A stretch of 64,000 bases of DNA from Kluyvera genomosp. 3. GTDB lineage: Bacteria; Pseudomonadota; Gammaproteobacteria; Enterobacterales; Enterobacteriaceae. The stretch lies in contig CP022114.1 in the NCBI GenBank assembly GCA_002211745.1, forward strand, positions 4,124,645-4,188,644, read 5' to 3'. The notes below the pieces were generated by a model. That model was not told where the DNA came from. It worked only from the letters and a program-made list of their open reading frames with translations, and ran no database searches. The position numbers were made by a program, and so were the translations under genes. This document shows, piece after piece, positions 8,928 to 20,413 of this stretch (the stretch's first letter is position 1; the number at the start of each line of letters is the position of its first letter).

Positions 8928-10581
8928 ATGCCTTCAGGTCGCTTACAGCAGCAGTTCATCCGTTTATGGCAGTGCTGCGAGGGAAAATCGCAGGAGACGA
9001 CGCTTAACGATCTGGCGGCGCTACTGAGCTGTTCACGTCGTCATATGCGGACATTACTCAACACCATGGAGGCTCGGGCTGGCTCACCTGGGAAGCGGAA
9101 GCCGGGCGCGGCAAGCGTTCCAGACTCACGTTCCTCTATACCGGGCTGGCGCTTCAGCAGCAGCGCGCGGAGGATCTGCTGGAGCAGGATCGCATCGATC
9201 AACTGGTGCAACTGGTCGGCGATAAAGCGGCAGTACGCCAGATGCTGGTCTCGCATCTGGGGCGCAGCTTCCGTCAGGGTCGGCACATTCTGCGGGTGCT
9301 CTACTATCGCCCGATGCACAACCTGCTGCCTGGCACCGCGCTTCGCCGCTCGGAAACCCACATCGCCGGCAGATTTTCAACGCCTTAACGCGGGTAAATG
9401 AGGCAAATGGGGAACTGGAAGCCGATATTGCTCACCATTGGCAGGAAATTTCCCCCTTACACTGGCGTTTTTATTTGCGTCCCGGCATCCATTTCCATCA
9501 TGGGCGCGAACTGGAGATGGAAGACGTTATTGCCTCACTGGAACGCAGCATGACGCTGCCGCTGTTCTCCAACATCACGCAGATCCACTCCCCTACCGCA
9601 TGGGTGCTGGACGTGCATCTGACCGAGCCTGACCGCTGGCTGCCGTGGCTGCTGAGCCAGGTGTCGGCGATGATTCTGCCGCGCGAATGGCAAACGCTGC
9701 CTAATTTCTCGCGGATGCCGGTAGGAACAGGGCCCTATTCGGTCGCGCGCAATAACCTTAACCAACTGAAGATCCTCGCCTTTGATGACTATTTCGGTTT
9801 CCGGGCGTTGATTGACGAGGTTAACGTGTGGGTGCTGCCAGAAATCAGCGAAGCGCCAAACGGCGGCCTGACGCTTGAAGGCTCTACCGAAAGTGAAAAA
9901 GCCGTCGAAAGTCGGCTGGAAGAAGGCTGCTATTACCTGCTGTTCGATGCGCGGAGCACATTGGGCCGTAACCCAACGGTACGCCAGTGGCTGAGCCACC
10001 TGTTTCATCCCAACAACCTGCTCTACCGCGCGGGCGAGCAGCATCAGAGCCACTGGTTTCCCGCCTACGGCCTGCTGCCGCGCTGGCACCATGCGCGCAG
10101 CCGCGCCTGCGAGAAACCGGCCGGGCTGGAGTCCGTCACCCTCACCTATTATCGGGATCACGTCGAGCACCGGACCATCGGCCAGATTATGGAAACGCTG
10201 TTGGCGGAGCATCAGGTCAAGCTCAACATTCAGGAAGTGGACTACGACGAATGGCATCGCGGCGAGGTGGTCAGCGATATCTGGCTTAACAGCGCCAACT
10301 TTACGCTGCCGCTCGATTTTTCACTGTTCGCCTATCTGTATGAAGTGCCGATGATTCGCCATTGTATCCCCATTGACTGGGAGCAGGACGCGCGGCGCTG
10401 GCGCGCGGGCAACCTGCAACAGGCCGACTGGTGCCAGCAGTTGCTCGCTAATCAGTCGGTGGTGCCGCTGATTCATCACTGGCTGATGCTCCAGGGGCAG
10501 CGCAGTATGCGCGGCGTACGGATGAATACGCTGGGCTGGTTTGACTTTAAATCCGCCTGGTTTGCACCGCCGGAACCGTAG
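8928..10581 (+). CDS. sgrR: Transcriptional activator SgrR
   Basis: Activator of sgrS during glucose-phosphate stress. An N-terminal winged HTH ([20 protein letters not shown], about residues 26-46) is joined to a solute-binding-protein-like domain ([18 protein letters not shown] near 185, [14 protein letters not shown] near 263). Start ATG 8928 has AGGAG at 8913-8917. It is divergent from sgrS, as in E. coli. Two single-base losses break the frame, near 9072 (CGGGGC read as CGGGC, giving MEARGWLTWE when repaired) and near 9367 (GCCCGG read as GCCGG, giving ARQIFNAL). Repaired length is about 552 residues, normal. Confidence 0.92.
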
Positions 10582-10619
10582 GGCTTTTGATTTATTCACG
10601 TAATCATTACAATGTGCCG

Positions 10620-10710
10620 TTCTCAACGGGGTGCTGTGCGTCGTGCGCGGCTGAGAGAGACCCGTCGAACCTGATCCGGATAATCCGGCGAAGGGATTTG
10701 AGGCTAACTC
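10620..10710 (+). promoter_or_regulatory. TPP riboswitch (THI box) of thiBPQ
   Basis: Conserved thi-box blocks appear in order: ACGGGGTGC, GGCTGAGAGAGACCCG, AACCTGATCCGGATAAT and GGCGAAGGGAT, ending about 35 bases before thiB. In this operon the TPP-bound form closes translation of thiB in relatives. The block CCGGATAATCCGGCG lacks one base against the usual ...AATGCCGGCG form, perhaps another sequencing loss. Confidence 0.92.
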
Positions 10711-10744
10711 AAAATCCTTTGCCACCCATTTACTGAGGTGCAAA

Positions 10745-11727
10745 GTGCTCAAGAAATTACTCCCCCTGCTGGTGCTGGTTACCGCGCCCGCGTTCGCAAA
10801 ACCCGTGCTGACGGTCTATACCTACGACTCCTTTGCTGCCGATTGGGGCCCAGGCCCGGCGGTGAAAAAAGCGTTCGAAGCCGACTGCGACTGCGAGTTG
10901 AAATTCGTGGCGCTGGAAGATGGCGTCTCGCTGCTCAACCGTCTGCGCATGGAAGGGAAAAACAGTAAAGCGGACGTCGTGCTGGGGCTGGATAACAACC
11001 TGCTGCAGGCCGCGACCGACACCAAACTGTTCGCCAAAAGTAACGTTCCGGCCAGCGCCGTCAACGTGCCGGGTGGCTGGAGCAACGATACCTTTGTGCC
11101 GTTCGACTATGGCTACTTCGCTTTTGTCTACGATAAAAACAAGCTGAAAAACCCGCCGAAAAGCCTGAAAGAGCTGGTTGAGAGCGAGCAGAAATGGCGC
11201 GTTATCTACCAGGATCCGCGCACCAGCACGCCGGGCTTAGGCCTGCTGCTGTGGATGCAGAAAGTGTACGGCGATAAAGCGCCGGAAGCCTGGCAGAAAC
11301 TGGCGGCGAAGACCGTCACCGTTACCAAAGGCTGGAGCGAAGCCTACGGCCTGTTCCTGAAAGGGAAGGCGACCTGGTGCTGAGCTATACCACCTCCCCG
11401 GCCTATCACATCATTGAAGAGAAGAAAGACAACTACGCGGCGGCGCCGTTTGCCGAAGGCCACTACCTGCAAGTCGAAGTGGCGGCAAAAACCGCGGCCA
11501 GCAAGCAGCAAAAACTGGCGGACAAATTCCTGCAATTTATGGTCTCTCCAGCTTTCCAGAACGCTATCCCGACCGGCAACTGGATGTATCCGGTAACCCA
11601 GGTTGCGCTGCCGGAAGGCTTTAACAGCCTGGTGAAACCGCAGACCTCGCTTGAGTTCACGCCACAGCAGGTCGCCAGCGAACGTCAAAACTGGATTAAT
11701 ACATGGCTCCGCGCCGCCAGCCGCTAA
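10745..11727 (+). CDS. thiB: Thiamine/TPP periplasmic binding protein ThiB
   Basis: Periplasmic component of the thiamine ABC importer. Signal peptide [18 protein letters not shown] is cleaved before [12 protein letters not shown]; ligand-contacting segments such as [20 protein letters not shown] and [12 protein letters not shown] match E. coli TbpA. It starts with GTG at 10745 after GAGG. One G is lost near 11367 (GGGGAAGGCGAC read as GGGAAGGCGAC), which moves the last third, from [12 protein letters not shown] onward, into another frame. Repaired length is about 327 residues. It overlaps thiP by 25 bases. Confidence 0.93.
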
Positions 11728-13308
11728 TTCCGGGTTGGCTCTACCCTGGGCTCACGGCCACCACATTGATGGTGGCCGTCGCTCTGGCGGCTTTTCTGGC
11801 GCTGTGGCTAAACGCCCCGAAACGTCGTGGTCAACGCTGCTCGGCGATAGCTATCTGTGGCACGTGGTGCGCTTCTCCTTCTGGCAGGCGTTTCTCTCTG
11901 CGCTGTTATCGGTGCTGCCCGCCATTTTCCTTGCCCGCGCGCTCTATCGACGCCGTTTCCCCGGCCGTCAACTGTTGCTGCGCCTGTGCGCGATGACCCT
12001 CATCCTGCCGGTGCTGGTCGCCGTCTTCGGCATTCTGACCGTCTATGGCCGTCAGGGATGGCTGGCGCAACTGTATGCCTGGCTCGGCTGGCAGTGGAAT
12101 TTCTCCCCTACGGCCTGCTGGGCATTCTGCTGGCGCACATCTTTTTCAACATGCCGATGGCGACCCGTCTGCTGCTGCAAGCGCTGGAGCAAATCCCCGG
12201 CGAGCAGCGCCAGCTTGCCGCTCAGCTTGGAATGCGCGGCTACCCGTTCTTCCGCTACGTGGAATGGCCCTGGATGCGTCGACAGATTCTGCCCATCGCC
12301 ACGCTGATTTTTATGCTCTGCTTCGCCAGCTTCGCCACCGTGCTATCGCTGGGCGGCGGCCTTCCGCCACCACCATTGAGCTGGCGATCTACCAGGCGCT
12401 GAACTTTGATTACGATCCGGCACGAGCGGCGATGCTGGCGCTGATTCAGATGACCTGCTGTCTGGCGCTGGTGCTGCTTAGCCAGCGTATGAGCCGGGCC
12501 ATTGCGGTGGGCAATAGCCAGATTCAAGGCTGGCGTGACCCGGACGATCGCTGGCATAGCCGCATCGCCGATGGTGTACTCATCTTCCTGACCCTGCTGT
12601 TACTGCTGCCGCCGCTGCTGGCGGTGGTGGTGGATGGCATTCACCCGTCGATGCTCTCCGTCTTTAGCCAGCCGATTTTATGGCAGGCGCTGGGCACGTC
12701 GCTGCGTATTGCTCTCGCCGCAGGTCTGCTTAGCGTGACGCTCACAATGATGCTGCTGTGGAGCAGTCGCGAGCTGCGGGCGCGTAACCAGCCGCTGGCC
12801 GGTCAGACGATGGAGCTGAGCGGGATGCTGATTCTCGCGATGCCGGGCATCGTGCTGGCCACCGGCTTCTTCCTGCTGCTTAATAACACCATCGGCCTGC
12901 CCGACTCCGCCGACGGATTGTCATCTTCACCAACGCGCTGATGGCGGTACCCTACGCGCTGAAGGTGCTGGAAACGCCGATGCGCGACATCACTGCACGC
13001 TACAGCATTCTCTGCGAGTCGCTGGGCTTAGCGGGTTTACTCGCCTGCGGGTAATTGAATTACGCGCGCTCAAAAGACCGCTGGCGCAAGCGCTGGCGTT
13101 TGCCTGCGTGCTGTCGATCGGCGATTTCGGCGTGGTGGCGTTATTCGGCAACGAGAATTTCCGCACGCTGCCGTTTTATCTTTACCAGCAGATTGGCGCC
13201 TACCGCAGTCAGGACGGCGCGGTGACGGCGCTGATACTGTTACTGCTCTGCTTCCTGCTCTTTACCGTGATTGAAAAGTTACCCGGACGCCATGCTAAAA
13301 CTGAATGA
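11703..13308 (+). CDS. thiP: Thiamine ABC transporter permease ThiP
   Basis: Duplicated 12-helix permease of the ThiBPQ importer (about 536 residues when repaired). Both halves carry the EAA-type ATPase-contact loop ([20 protein letters not shown] and the later ...[21 protein letters not shown]). ATG 11703 lies inside the end of thiB. Five single-base losses, near 11815, 12107, 12362, 12917 and 13035, make this the most fragmented gene in the window; each is repaired by one base (e.g. [54 protein letters not shown]). No sign of real decay is seen between breaks, since residues stay close to E. coli ThiP. Confidence 0.92.
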
Positions 13309-13990
13309 TGTGACCTGGCTGTATCAGCACCTGCCGATGCGCTTTAGCGCCACGATTGCCCAGGGCGAGAAAATTGCGGTGCTCGGCCCAAGCGGCGCGG
13401 GGAAATCGACGCTGCTCAATCTGATCGCTGGATTTCTGACGCCCGCCAGCGGCACCATCATGCTGGAAGGCCGCGTCCATACGCATACGCCGCCGTCCCA
13501 GCGACCGGTGTCGATGCTGTTTCAGGAAAATAATCTCTTCAGCCACCTGACGGTGCGCCAGAACATCAGCCTGGGGATGAGCCCGCGCCTCAAGCTCACC
13601 GACGATCAGCAACGCAGGCTACAGGTCATCGCCGGACAAATGGGGATTGAATCAATGCTGGAAAGGCTGCCGGGCGAGCTTTCCGGCGGCCAGCGCCAAC
13701 GCGCCGCGCTGGCCCGTTGCCTGGTGCGGCAGCAACCCATTCTGCTACTGGACGAACCCTTTTCCGCGCTCGATCCGGCGCTACGTCAGGAGATGCTGCA
13801 ATTAGTCGACGACGTGTGTCAGCGCCAGAATCTGACGCTGCTGATGGTGTCGCACAGCGTTGAAGACGCGGCGCGAATTGCGGCGCGAGCAATGGTGGTG
13901 GCGGAAGGGCGAATCGCCTGGGATGGTAAGACCGAAGCGCTGCTGAGCGGTAAGGCCAGCGCTTCGGCACTGTTAGGTATCGCCGAGTGA
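13292..13990 (+). CDS. thiQ: Thiamine ABC transporter ATPase ThiQ
   Basis: ATP-binding subunit of the thiamine importer, 232 residues, intact. Walker [10 protein letters not shown] (about 32-40), Q-loop [12 protein letters not shown], signature [15 protein letters not shown], Walker [14 protein letters not shown] and the switch His in [11 protein letters not shown] are all present. ATG 13292 gives the family start [18 protein letters not shown]; it overlaps the thiP end by 17 bases, so translation is probably coupled. Confidence 0.95.
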   Translation: MLKLNDVTWLYQHLPMRFSATIAQGEKIAVLGPSGAGKSTLLNLIAGFLTPASGTIMLEGRVHTHTPPSQRPVSMLFQENNLFSHLTVRQNISLGMSPRLKLTDDQQRRLQVIAGQMGIESMLERLPGELSGGQRQRAALARCLVRQQPILLLDEPFSALDPALRQEMLQLVDDVCQRQNLTLLMVSHSVEDAARIAARAMVVAEGRIAWDGKTEALLSGKASASALLGIAE

Positions 13991-13996
13991 GGGATT

Positions 13997-14074
13997 GCCG
14001 GATGGCGGCTACGCCTTATCCGGCCTACGTGCGTACCCATTTGTAGGCCGGATAAGGCGTAGCCGCCATCCGGC
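13997..14074. repeat. REP/BIME pair between thiQ and yabI
   Basis: Two REP units in opposite orientation (GCCGGATGGCGGCTACGCC... at 13997 and its complement ending at 14074) flank a 14-base spacer. This is the usual enteric BIME form, able to fold into a long hairpin between two convergent genes. Confidence 0.9.
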
Positions 14075-14077
14075 ACA

Positions 14078-14843
14078 TTACAGCCCGACCACCTTACGCA
14101 AAATATCGATATACACTGGCATCAGCGGATGACGAATCACGCTGACAAGCGCCACCACGCCAACGCCCAGAATCAGCGGCGCCAGAATCAGTAAGCGCTG
14201 ACGCGTCAGCACGTTACTGAGGCGGTCGTGATTCTCTTTGGCGCTGCGCCACAGTCGCCAGCACAGCCACGCGCCGAGCCACAACAGCAACGCCGCCGCC
14301 AGCAGCAGCCACTTAAAGCTGGCGCTATTTTCATCGGCGGGAATATCAATCGCCGCGCCGGCGAGGATCCCGGCAGGAAATAGAGCGGCGGCCACAGCAG
14401 GCAACCAATGATATTCGGGGAATAAACCGGGCAATCGGCAGGTCGAGCATGCCCGCCACCATGGGCACCACGGGGCGTGTGGGCCCAATAAAGCGGCCAA
14501 CCAGAATCGTAAACATACTGTGCTGATGCAGCGCGTATTCGGTTTTATCGAGCAGCGCTTTGTTTTTCTTCATAAACGACCAGCGGTGCAGCGGCTTTTT
14601 AAAGCGCCAACCCAGCCAGAAGGAGATCCAATCACCCAGCAGGCAGCCCACAATCCCCGCCAGCCACGCCTGCCAGAAGTTCACCTCGCCGCTGCCGATA
14701 AGCGCGCCAAGGCCAGCCATCATCACGGTGCCCGGCAGAATCAGCCCCACTAACGCCAGTGATTCCAGAAACGCCACCAGCGCCACCGCAATCAGCGAGT
14801 AGGTCGTGGACTGCGTAATAAAGTGTTCCAGCAATGCTTGCAT
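14078..14843 (-). CDS. yabI: DedA-family inner-membrane protein YabI
   Basis: Polytopic DedA/SNARE-associated family protein; family members act in undecaprenyl-phosphate recycling and membrane homeostasis. Marks are the N-terminal FLESLALVGLILPGTVMM, the conserved GCLLGDWISFWLGW and the GRFIGPTRPVVPMVAGM motif with its key Arg/Pro residues. Start 14843 gives MQALLEHFITQSTTYS as in E. coli. Two losses, near 14412 (CCC run) and 14366 (GGGG run), split the frame; repaired it reads PNIIGCLLWPPLYFLPGIL. Repaired length is about 255 residues. Confidence 0.9.
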
Positions 14844-14971
14844 AGTGTGCCCGGTTTGAAAACGAAGCAGGGATTTTCCAGAGCCCCTCTGCATCGTCAA
14901 GCCATCAATTGTCTAAATAGTTTACTGGCAAAGACAAAAGCCGACACAGTGCATTTCCTTTTCTTTACTTT

Positions 14972-15816
14972 TTATTCACAGCCGGCACGAAATTCGCTGG
15001 GGCTGGCGCCGGTACATTTTTTAAAGACCCGGGAGAAATAGAGCTGATCTTCAAAGCCGACATTGCGCCCGACGCTGGCAATCGGCATGCGCGTGGTGCT
15101 CAGCAGCAGCTTGGCCTGGCTGATGCGCTGATCTTCACGCCAGCTCAGCACGCTAACGCCCAGTTGCTGCCGGAAAAGATGCGACAGCCTTGATGGCGAC
15201 AGGCAGACGTGCTGGGCCACGCTGGCAATATCAAACTGACTATCGGCAAGATGATCGCTGATGTACTGGCAGGCATCGCGTACGCGGTTATCCATGGCGG
15301 ATGCAGCGATTCGTTGATCGCCTCCATGCGCCGCAGCAGCAGTTGCTCAAGCAGGTTGATGGCCAGCAGTTCGGAATAGCGCCCTACGCCCTGTCCGGCG
15401 TCGATAATTTTACCGAACAGCTCGGAAATTTCGCTCTGGTGCGCTTCATCCGGGCGATAAAAACCGGTTTGCGCCACGATGGCGGGCCAGTTTAGCCACT
15501 CGTGCCAGTAGGCGCGCGGGCGGAAATAGACCCACTGGTGATACCACTCGCTGGCGTCCGGGTGGCGGCCATAGTGGTGAATTTCGCCCGGCGGGAACAG
15601 CAGCATGTCACCCTGGCGGCAGACAAACTGCTTGCCTTGGTTTTCAATCACCCCTTCACCGCGCACCGTCAGGTTCAGAATAAACCCCTTCATGCCCAGC
15701 GGTCGGTCGATGAAAAAGTCCAGGTAACCACCGGCTTCAATCGGCGTTAACCCCGCCACCAGATGGGCGTTAAAGGAATAACCAGGCAGCAGGGGATCGT
15801 TTTGCATTTCAGCCAT
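14972..15816 (-). CDS. araC: Arabinose operon regulator AraC
   Basis: Dual activator/repressor of araBAD. The N-terminal arm ([20 protein letters not shown]) and cupin domain with [18 protein letters not shown] bind L-arabinose and dimerise; the C-terminal AraC-type HTH pair is at about 180-282 ([41 protein letters not shown]). One C is lost at 15300-15302 (CCGCCCATG read as CCGCCATG), exactly between the two domains. Repaired length is about 281 residues. It is divergent from araB with the full set of ara control sites between. Confidence 0.95.
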
Positions 15817-15842
15817 TTCTGCACGCTCTCACTGATATTTAA

Positions 15843-15860
15843 AGAAACCAATTATCCATA
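15843..15860. promoter_or_regulatory. araO2 distal AraC half-site
   Basis: AGAAACCAATTATCCATA is one base off the E. coli araO2 sequence as I recall it and lies in the araC leader about 210 bases upstream of araI1, the spacing needed for the repression loop. Confidence 0.7.
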
Positions 15861-15984
15861 TTCGGCTTTTTATCGGCACGGCCGCCGCGCTCAATGAATA
15901 ACAGAACCGACGCGGCTGTCAACCCTGTTATTTCAAGGCACTTAGAGAATAAAGCCGGAAGAGAAGCCGGCTCATAACCACAAC

Positions 15985-16118
15985 TGAAGTGTCTATAAAG
16001 ACGACAGAAAAGTCCACATTGATTATTTGCACGGCGTCACACTTTGTGAGGTCACAGCAAGATCATCCATAAGATTAGCGGTTCCAGCCTGACGTTTTTT
16101 TGCGGGGATATCTACTGT
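15985..16118 (+). promoter_or_regulatory. araC-araBAD control region: araO1, CRP site, araI1/I2, pBAD
   Basis: Nearly E. coli-like: araO1 GAAGTGTCTATAAAGACG near 15985; the CRP site within TATTTGCACGGCGTCACACT near 16024; araI1 CAGCAAGATCATCCATA at 16055-16071; araI2 AGATTAGCGGTTCCAGC at 16072-16088 overlapping a -35 (CTGACG, 16088) and a -10 TACTGT at 16113. The I1 half-site differs in its left part from the E. coli TAGCATTTTTATCCATA. Sites are assigned by comparison with remembered E. coli sequence. Confidence 0.8.
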
Positions 16119-16154
16119 TTCACTATCACGTTTTCATTGAGATGGAGTAACACG

Positions 16155-17861
16155 ATGGCAATCGCAATTGGCCTCGATTTTGGCAGTGACTCAGTCCGCG
16201 CCCTGGCAGTAGATTGCGCGACGGGGGAAGAAATCGCGACCAGCGTTGAGTGGTATCCGCGCTGGCAGGAAGGGCGTTTCTGCGACGCGCCGAACAACCG
16301 TTTTCGCCACCACCCACGCGACTATATTGAATCCATGGAAGCGGCGCTGAAGGGCGTGCTGGCCGAACTCTCCAGCGCACAGCGCGCGGACGTGGTCGGC
16401 ATCGGCGTCGACAGCACCGGCTCCACCCCGGCGCCGATTGACGCCGACGGCAACGTGCTGGCGCTGAAAGAGGCGTTCGCCGACAACCCGAACGCCATGT
16501 TCGTACTGTGGAAAGATCACACCGCAGTAGAAGAAGCAGAGGCCATCACCCGCCTGTGCCACCAGCCGGGCAAAGAAGATTACTCTCGCTATATTGGCGG
16601 TATTTACTCCAGCGAATGGTTCTGGGCCAAGATTCTTCATGTCACTCGCGAAGACCCCGCCGTGGCGCAAGCCGCAGCATCGTGGATTGAGCTGTGCGAC
16701 TGGGTTCCCGCGCTGCTTTCCGGCACCACCCGCCCGCAGGATATCCGCCGCGGTCGCTGCAGCGCCGGGCATAAATCGCTGTGGCACGAAAGCTGGGGCG
16801 GCCTGCCGCCGGCGTCGTTCTTCGACGAACTGGATCCCATTATCAACCAGCATCTGCCCTGCCCGCTGTTTAACGAAACCTGGACTGCCGACGTGCCGGT
16901 CGGCACGCTAACCGCCGAATGGGCGGAGCGCCTGGGGCTTTCTACCCAAGTCGCTATTTCCGGCGGCGCATTCGACTGTCATATGGGCGCGGTTGGCGCA
17001 GGCGCACAGCCTAATGCGCTGGTGAAAGTCATTGGCACTTCAACCTGTGACATTCTGATTGCTGATAAACAGAGCGTTGGCAACCGTACCGTGAAAGGTA
17101 TCTGCGGCCAGGTGGACGGTAGCGTGGTGCCGGACTTTATCGGTATGGAGGCAGGTCAATCCGCATTCGGCGACATCTATGCCTGGTTTGGTCGCGTACT
17201 TGGCTGGCCGCTGGAGCAGCTTGCCGCACAGCATCCGGAGCTGAAAGAGCAGATCAAAGCCAGCCAGAAACAGCTGTTACCTGCATTGACCGAAGCCTGG
17301 GCCGCTAACCCGTCGCTCGACCATCTACCGGTGGTGCTCGACTGGTTTAATGGTCGCCGCACCCCGAACGCGAATCAGCGCCTGAAAGGGGTCATTACTG
17401 ATTTAAACCTCGCCACCGACGCTCCGGCGCTGTTTGGCGGGCTGATTGCCGCCACCGCCTTCGGCGCGCGCGCCATCATGGAGTGCTTCACCGACCAGGG
17501 TATTGCAGTGAACAACGTCATGGCGCTGGGCGGCATCGCGCGTAAAAACCGCGTCATCATGCAGGCCTGCTGCGACGTGCTGAACCGTCCGCTGCAAATC
17601 GTCGCCTCCGACCAATGCTGCGCGCTGGGTGCGGCTACCTTCGCCGCGGTAGCCGCCGGCGTTTACGCCGATATCCCGACCGCGCAGGGCAAAATGGCCA
17701 GCCGCGTAGAACATACCTTACAGCCGCGCCCGGCGCAGGCTGCACGCTTTGAAGAACTCTATCAGCGCTACCAGCAATGGGCCGAAAGCGCTGAACACCA
17801 TTATCTCCCTGCTGCTTCGTCGGAAAAAACCGCCGCTACCCGCGCAGCCCTGACTCATTAA
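16155..17861 (+). CDS. araB: Ribulokinase AraB
   Basis: FGGY-family kinase converting L-ribulose to L-ribulose-5-phosphate in the cytoplasm. It starts [20 protein letters not shown] (phosphate-1 loop), has [13 protein letters not shown] and the C-terminal ATP-site block [17 protein letters not shown]. The product is 568 residues, intact. ATG 16155 follows GGAG and lies 37 bases after the pBAD -10. It is the first gene of araBAD, with 11 bases to araA. Confidence 0.97.
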   Translation: MAIAIGLDFGSDSVRALAVDCATGEEIATSVEWYPRWQEGRFCDAPNNRFRHHPRDYIESMEAALKGVLAELSSAQRADVVGIGVDSTGSTPAPIDADGNVLALKEAFADNPNAMFVLWKDHTAVEEAEAITRLCHQPGKEDYSRYIGGIYSSEWFWAKILHVTREDPAVAQAAASWIELCDWVPALLSGTTRPQDIRRGRCSAGHKSLWHESWGGLPPASFFDELDPIINQHLPCPLFNETWTADVPVGTLTAEWAERLGLSTQVAISGGAFDCHMGAVGAGAQPNALVKVIGTSTCDILIADKQSVGNRTVKGICGQVDGSVVPDFIGMEAGQSAFGDIYAWFGRVLGWPLEQLAAQHPELKEQIKASQKQLLPALTEAWAANPSLDHLPVVLDWFNGRRTPNANQRLKGVITDLNLATDAPALFGGLIAATAFGARAIMECFTDQGIAVNNVMALGGIARKNRVIMQACCDVLNRPLQIVASDQCCALGAATFAAVAAGVYADIPTAQGKMASRVEHTLQPRPAQAARFEELYQRYQQWAESAEHHYLPAASSEKTAATRAALTH

Positions 17862-17872
17862 AGGATACGAAC

Positions 17873-19375
17873 ATGACCGTTTTTGATAATTATGAAGTGT
17901 GGTTTGTCATTGGTAGCCAGCACCTGTATGGGCCGGAAACGCTGCGTCAGGTGACGCAAAACGCGGAGCACGTGGTCAATGCCTTAAACGCCGAAGGGAA
18001 ACTGCCGTGCAAGCTGGTGCTGAAGCCGCTGGGTACCCGCCCGGACGAAATCACCGCCATCTGCCGCGACGCGAACTACGACCAGAAATGTGCCGGTCTG
18101 GTCGTCTGGCTGCACACCTTCTCTCCGGCGAAGATGTGGATCAACGGCCTCGCCATCCTCAATAAACCGCTGCTGCAATTCCATACCCAGTTCAACGCGG
18201 CGCTGCCGTGGGACAGCATCGATATGGACTTTATGAACCTGAACCAGACCGCACACGGCGGCCGCGAGTTCGGTTTCATCGGCGCACGCATGCGTCAGCA
18301 GCACAGCGTGGTCACCGGCCACTGGCAGGACAAACATGCGCAAGAGCGCATTGGCTCCTGGATGCGCCAGGCGGTCTCTAAGATTGATACTCGTCAGCTG
18401 AAAGTGTGCCGCTTTGGCGACAACATGCGTGAAGTGGCGGTCACCGACGGCGATAAAGTCGCGGCGCAGATCAAGTTCGGTTTCTCCGTGAACACCTGGG
18501 CGGTGGGCGACCTGGTGCAGGTCGTCAACGCAGTTACCGACGGTGAAATCAGCGCGCTGATTGACGAATACGAAAGCAGCTACCGCTTTACCCCGGCTAC
18601 CCAGGTTAACGGCGACAAACGCCAGAACGTGCTGGACGCCGCGCGTATCGAACTGGGGATGAAACGCTTCCTCGAAGAAGGCGGTTTCCATGCCTTCACT
18701 ACCACCTTTGAAGATTTGCACGGCCTGAAGCAGCTTCCTGGCCTCGCCGTGCAGCGCCTGATGCAGCAAGGCTACGGCTTTGCGGGCGAAGGCGACTGGA
18801 AAACCGCCGCCCTGCTTCGCATTATGAAAGTGATGTCGACCGGTCTACAGGGCGGCACCTCATTTATGGAAGACTACACCTACCACTTTAACGGCGGTAA
18901 CGACCTGGTGCTCGGCTCCCACATGCTGGAAGTGTGCCCGTCTATCGCGGTGGAAGAGAAACCGCTGCTCGACGTCCAGCACCTCGGCATCGGCGGCAAG
19001 GCCGATCCGGCGCGTCTGATCTTCAACACCCAGACCGGCCCGGCGATCGTCGCCAGTATGATCGATCTTGGCGATCGCTATCGCCTGCTGGTTAACACCA
19101 TTGAAACCGTGAAAACCCCGCACGACCTGCCGAAGCTGCCGGTGGCGAACGCCCTGTGGAAAGCGCATCCAAACCTCGAAACCGCGTCTGAAGCGTGGAT
19201 CGTTGCGGGCGGCGCGCACCACACCGTGTTCAGCCACGCGCTGACGCTGGACGATATGCGCCAGTTCGCGGAGCTGCATGATATCGAAATTGCAGTGATC
19301 GACAACGACACCCGCATGCCGGCCTTTAAAGACGCGCTGCGCTGGAACGAAGTGTATTACGGGTCCAAACGTTAA
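17873..19375 (+). CDS. araA: L-arabinose isomerase AraA
   Basis: Mn2+-dependent isomerase of L-arabinose to L-ribulose, 500 residues, intact, near-identical to E. coli AraA ([20 protein letters not shown] at the start). Metal ligands are visible: Glu and His in [21 protein letters not shown] (split: [10 protein letters not shown]), HMLEVCPS, and the C-terminal [10 protein letters not shown]. It is second in araBAD. The 175-base gap to araD is filled with repeats. Confidence 0.97.
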   Translation: MTVFDNYEVWFVIGSQHLYGPETLRQVTQNAEHVVNALNAEGKLPCKLVLKPLGTRPDEITAICRDANYDQKCAGLVVWLHTFSPAKMWINGLAILNKPLLQFHTQFNAALPWDSIDMDFMNLNQTAHGGREFGFIGARMRQQHSVVTGHWQDKHAQERIGSWMRQAVSKIDTRQLKVCRFGDNMREVAVTDGDKVAAQIKFGFSVNTWAVGDLVQVVNAVTDGEISALIDEYESSYRFTPATQVNGDKRQNVLDAARIELGMKRFLEEGGFHAFTTTFEDLHGLKQLPGLAVQRLMQQGYGFAGEGDWKTAALLRIMKVMSTGLQGGTSFMEDYTYHFNGGNDLVLGSHMLEVCPSIAVEEKPLLDVQHLGIGGKADPARLIFNTQTGPAIVASMIDLGDRYRLLVNTIETVKTPHDLPKLPVANALWKAHPNLETASEAWIVAGGAHHTVFSHALTLDDMRQFAELHDIEIAVIDNDTRMPAFKDALRWNEVYYGSKR

Positions 19376-19382
19376 GCCGCTT

Positions 19383-19530
19383 TCCCCCTCACCCTAACCC
19401 TCTCCCAACGGGAGAGGGGACCGATCGAGCGAGAACTCCGCCCTTCCCCCTCACTAACGGGAGAGGGAACCAATCGGGCACAGACTCCGCCCTTCCCCCT
19501 CTCCCTGTGGGAGAGGGTCGGGGTGAGGGA
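19383..19530. repeat. Tandem REP-like G/C-arm palindromes between araA and araD
   Basis: Three related units built on CCCTCACCCTAACCCTCTCC and its complement GGGAGAGGG...GGGTGAGGG: near 19383-19420, 19444-19468 and 19492-19530. The outer ends are complementary, so the block can fold as one long hairpin or as smaller ones. The same family recurs at 40,642-40,763. Inside an operon it could protect the araBA messenger or lower araD expression. Confidence 0.8.
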
Positions 19531-19550
19531 AATTCAGACTCGGAGCAAAC

Positions 19551-20246
19551 ATGTTAGAAGAACTCAAACAACAGGTGCTAGATGCCAACCTGGCGCTGCC
19601 AAAACACAATCTGGTCACCCTCACCTGGGGCAACGTTAGTGCCGTCGACCGCGAGCGTGGCGTGCTGGTGATTAAGCCGTCCGGCGTTGATTACGGCGTG
19701 ATGACCGCCGAAGATATGGTGGTGGTCAGCCTGGAAACCGGAGAAGTGGTGGAAGGCAACAAAAAGCCATCCTCCGATACACCGACTCATCGCCTGCTGT
19801 ATCAGGCGTTTCCAACGCTCGGTGGCATCGTGCACACCCACTCGCGTCACGCCACCATCTGGGCGCAGGCCGGGCAGCCAATTCCGGCGACAGGCACCAC
19901 CCACGCCGACTATTTTTACGGCCCGGTGCCCTGCACTCGCCTGATGACCGATGAGGAGATCAACGGCGACTACGAATGGGAAACCGGCGCGGTCATTGTC
20001 GAAACCTTCCGTGATAACGGCATTGATCCGGCGCAAATGCCCGGCGTACTGGTCCACTCCCATGGCCCGTTCGCGTGGGGGAAAAACGCCGAAGACGCGG
20101 TGCATAACGCCATCGTGCTGGAAGAGATCGCCTATATGGGCATCTTCTGCCGCCAGTTGGCGCCGCAGTTACCGGAGATGCAGCAGACGTTGCTGGATAA
20201 GCACTATCTGCGTAAACACGGGGCAAAAGCGTATTACGGGCAGTAG
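19551..20246 (+). CDS. araD: L-ribulose-5-phosphate 4-epimerase AraD
   Basis: Class II aldolase-fold epimerase making D-xylulose-5-phosphate, last step of the ara pathway. It shows the Zn ligands in [16 protein letters not shown] (His-x-His) and a third His in [12 protein letters not shown]; also the phosphate-binding TWGNVSAVD and KPSGVDY. The product is 231 residues, intact. It ends the araBAD operon. Confidence 0.97.
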   Translation: MLEELKQQVLDANLALPKHNLVTLTWGNVSAVDRERGVLVIKPSGVDYGVMTAEDMVVVSLETGEVVEGNKKPSSDTPTHRLLYQAFPTLGGIVHTHSRHATIWAQAGQPIPATGTTHADYFYGPVPCTRLMTDEEINGDYEWETGAVIVETFRDNGIDPAQMPGVLVHSHGPFAWGKNAEDAVHNAIVLEEIAYMGIFCRQLAPQLPEMQQTLLDKHYLRKHGAKAYYGQ

Positions 20247-20252
20247 CGCATC

Positions 20253-20278
20253 GCCGCCGAATAGGCCCTTTCGGCGGC
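20253..20278 (+). terminator. Hairpin after araD
   Basis: GCCGCCGAA and TTCGGCGGC form a 9-base stem with an 8-base loop 6 bases after the araD stop. There is no T run, so it is a weak or factor-dependent terminator, or an mRNA-stabilising end. Confidence 0.5.
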
Positions 20279-20413
20279 ATCACTCTCTCACCACCCTACT
20301 GGATTTCGGACTTATCCATCACACCTAATATGTAATAAAATCAATGTTATACTTAAGTAAGCACGGCAAATAACCGCTCTACATCCATACATAATAAGAT
20401 TGAGGAATTAACG

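Noticed and set aside
13997-14074. Long perfect hairpin after thiQ as a possible insertion-sequence end or attachment site.
   Set aside because: It is an ordinary inverted REP pair of the enteric type; no transposase or target duplication is seen.
19383-19530. Regular repeats between araA and araD resembling a short CRISPR array.
   Set aside because: Units are palindromic, unequal in length, lack unique spacers of constant size, and the same family occurs elsewhere; no cas genes are present.
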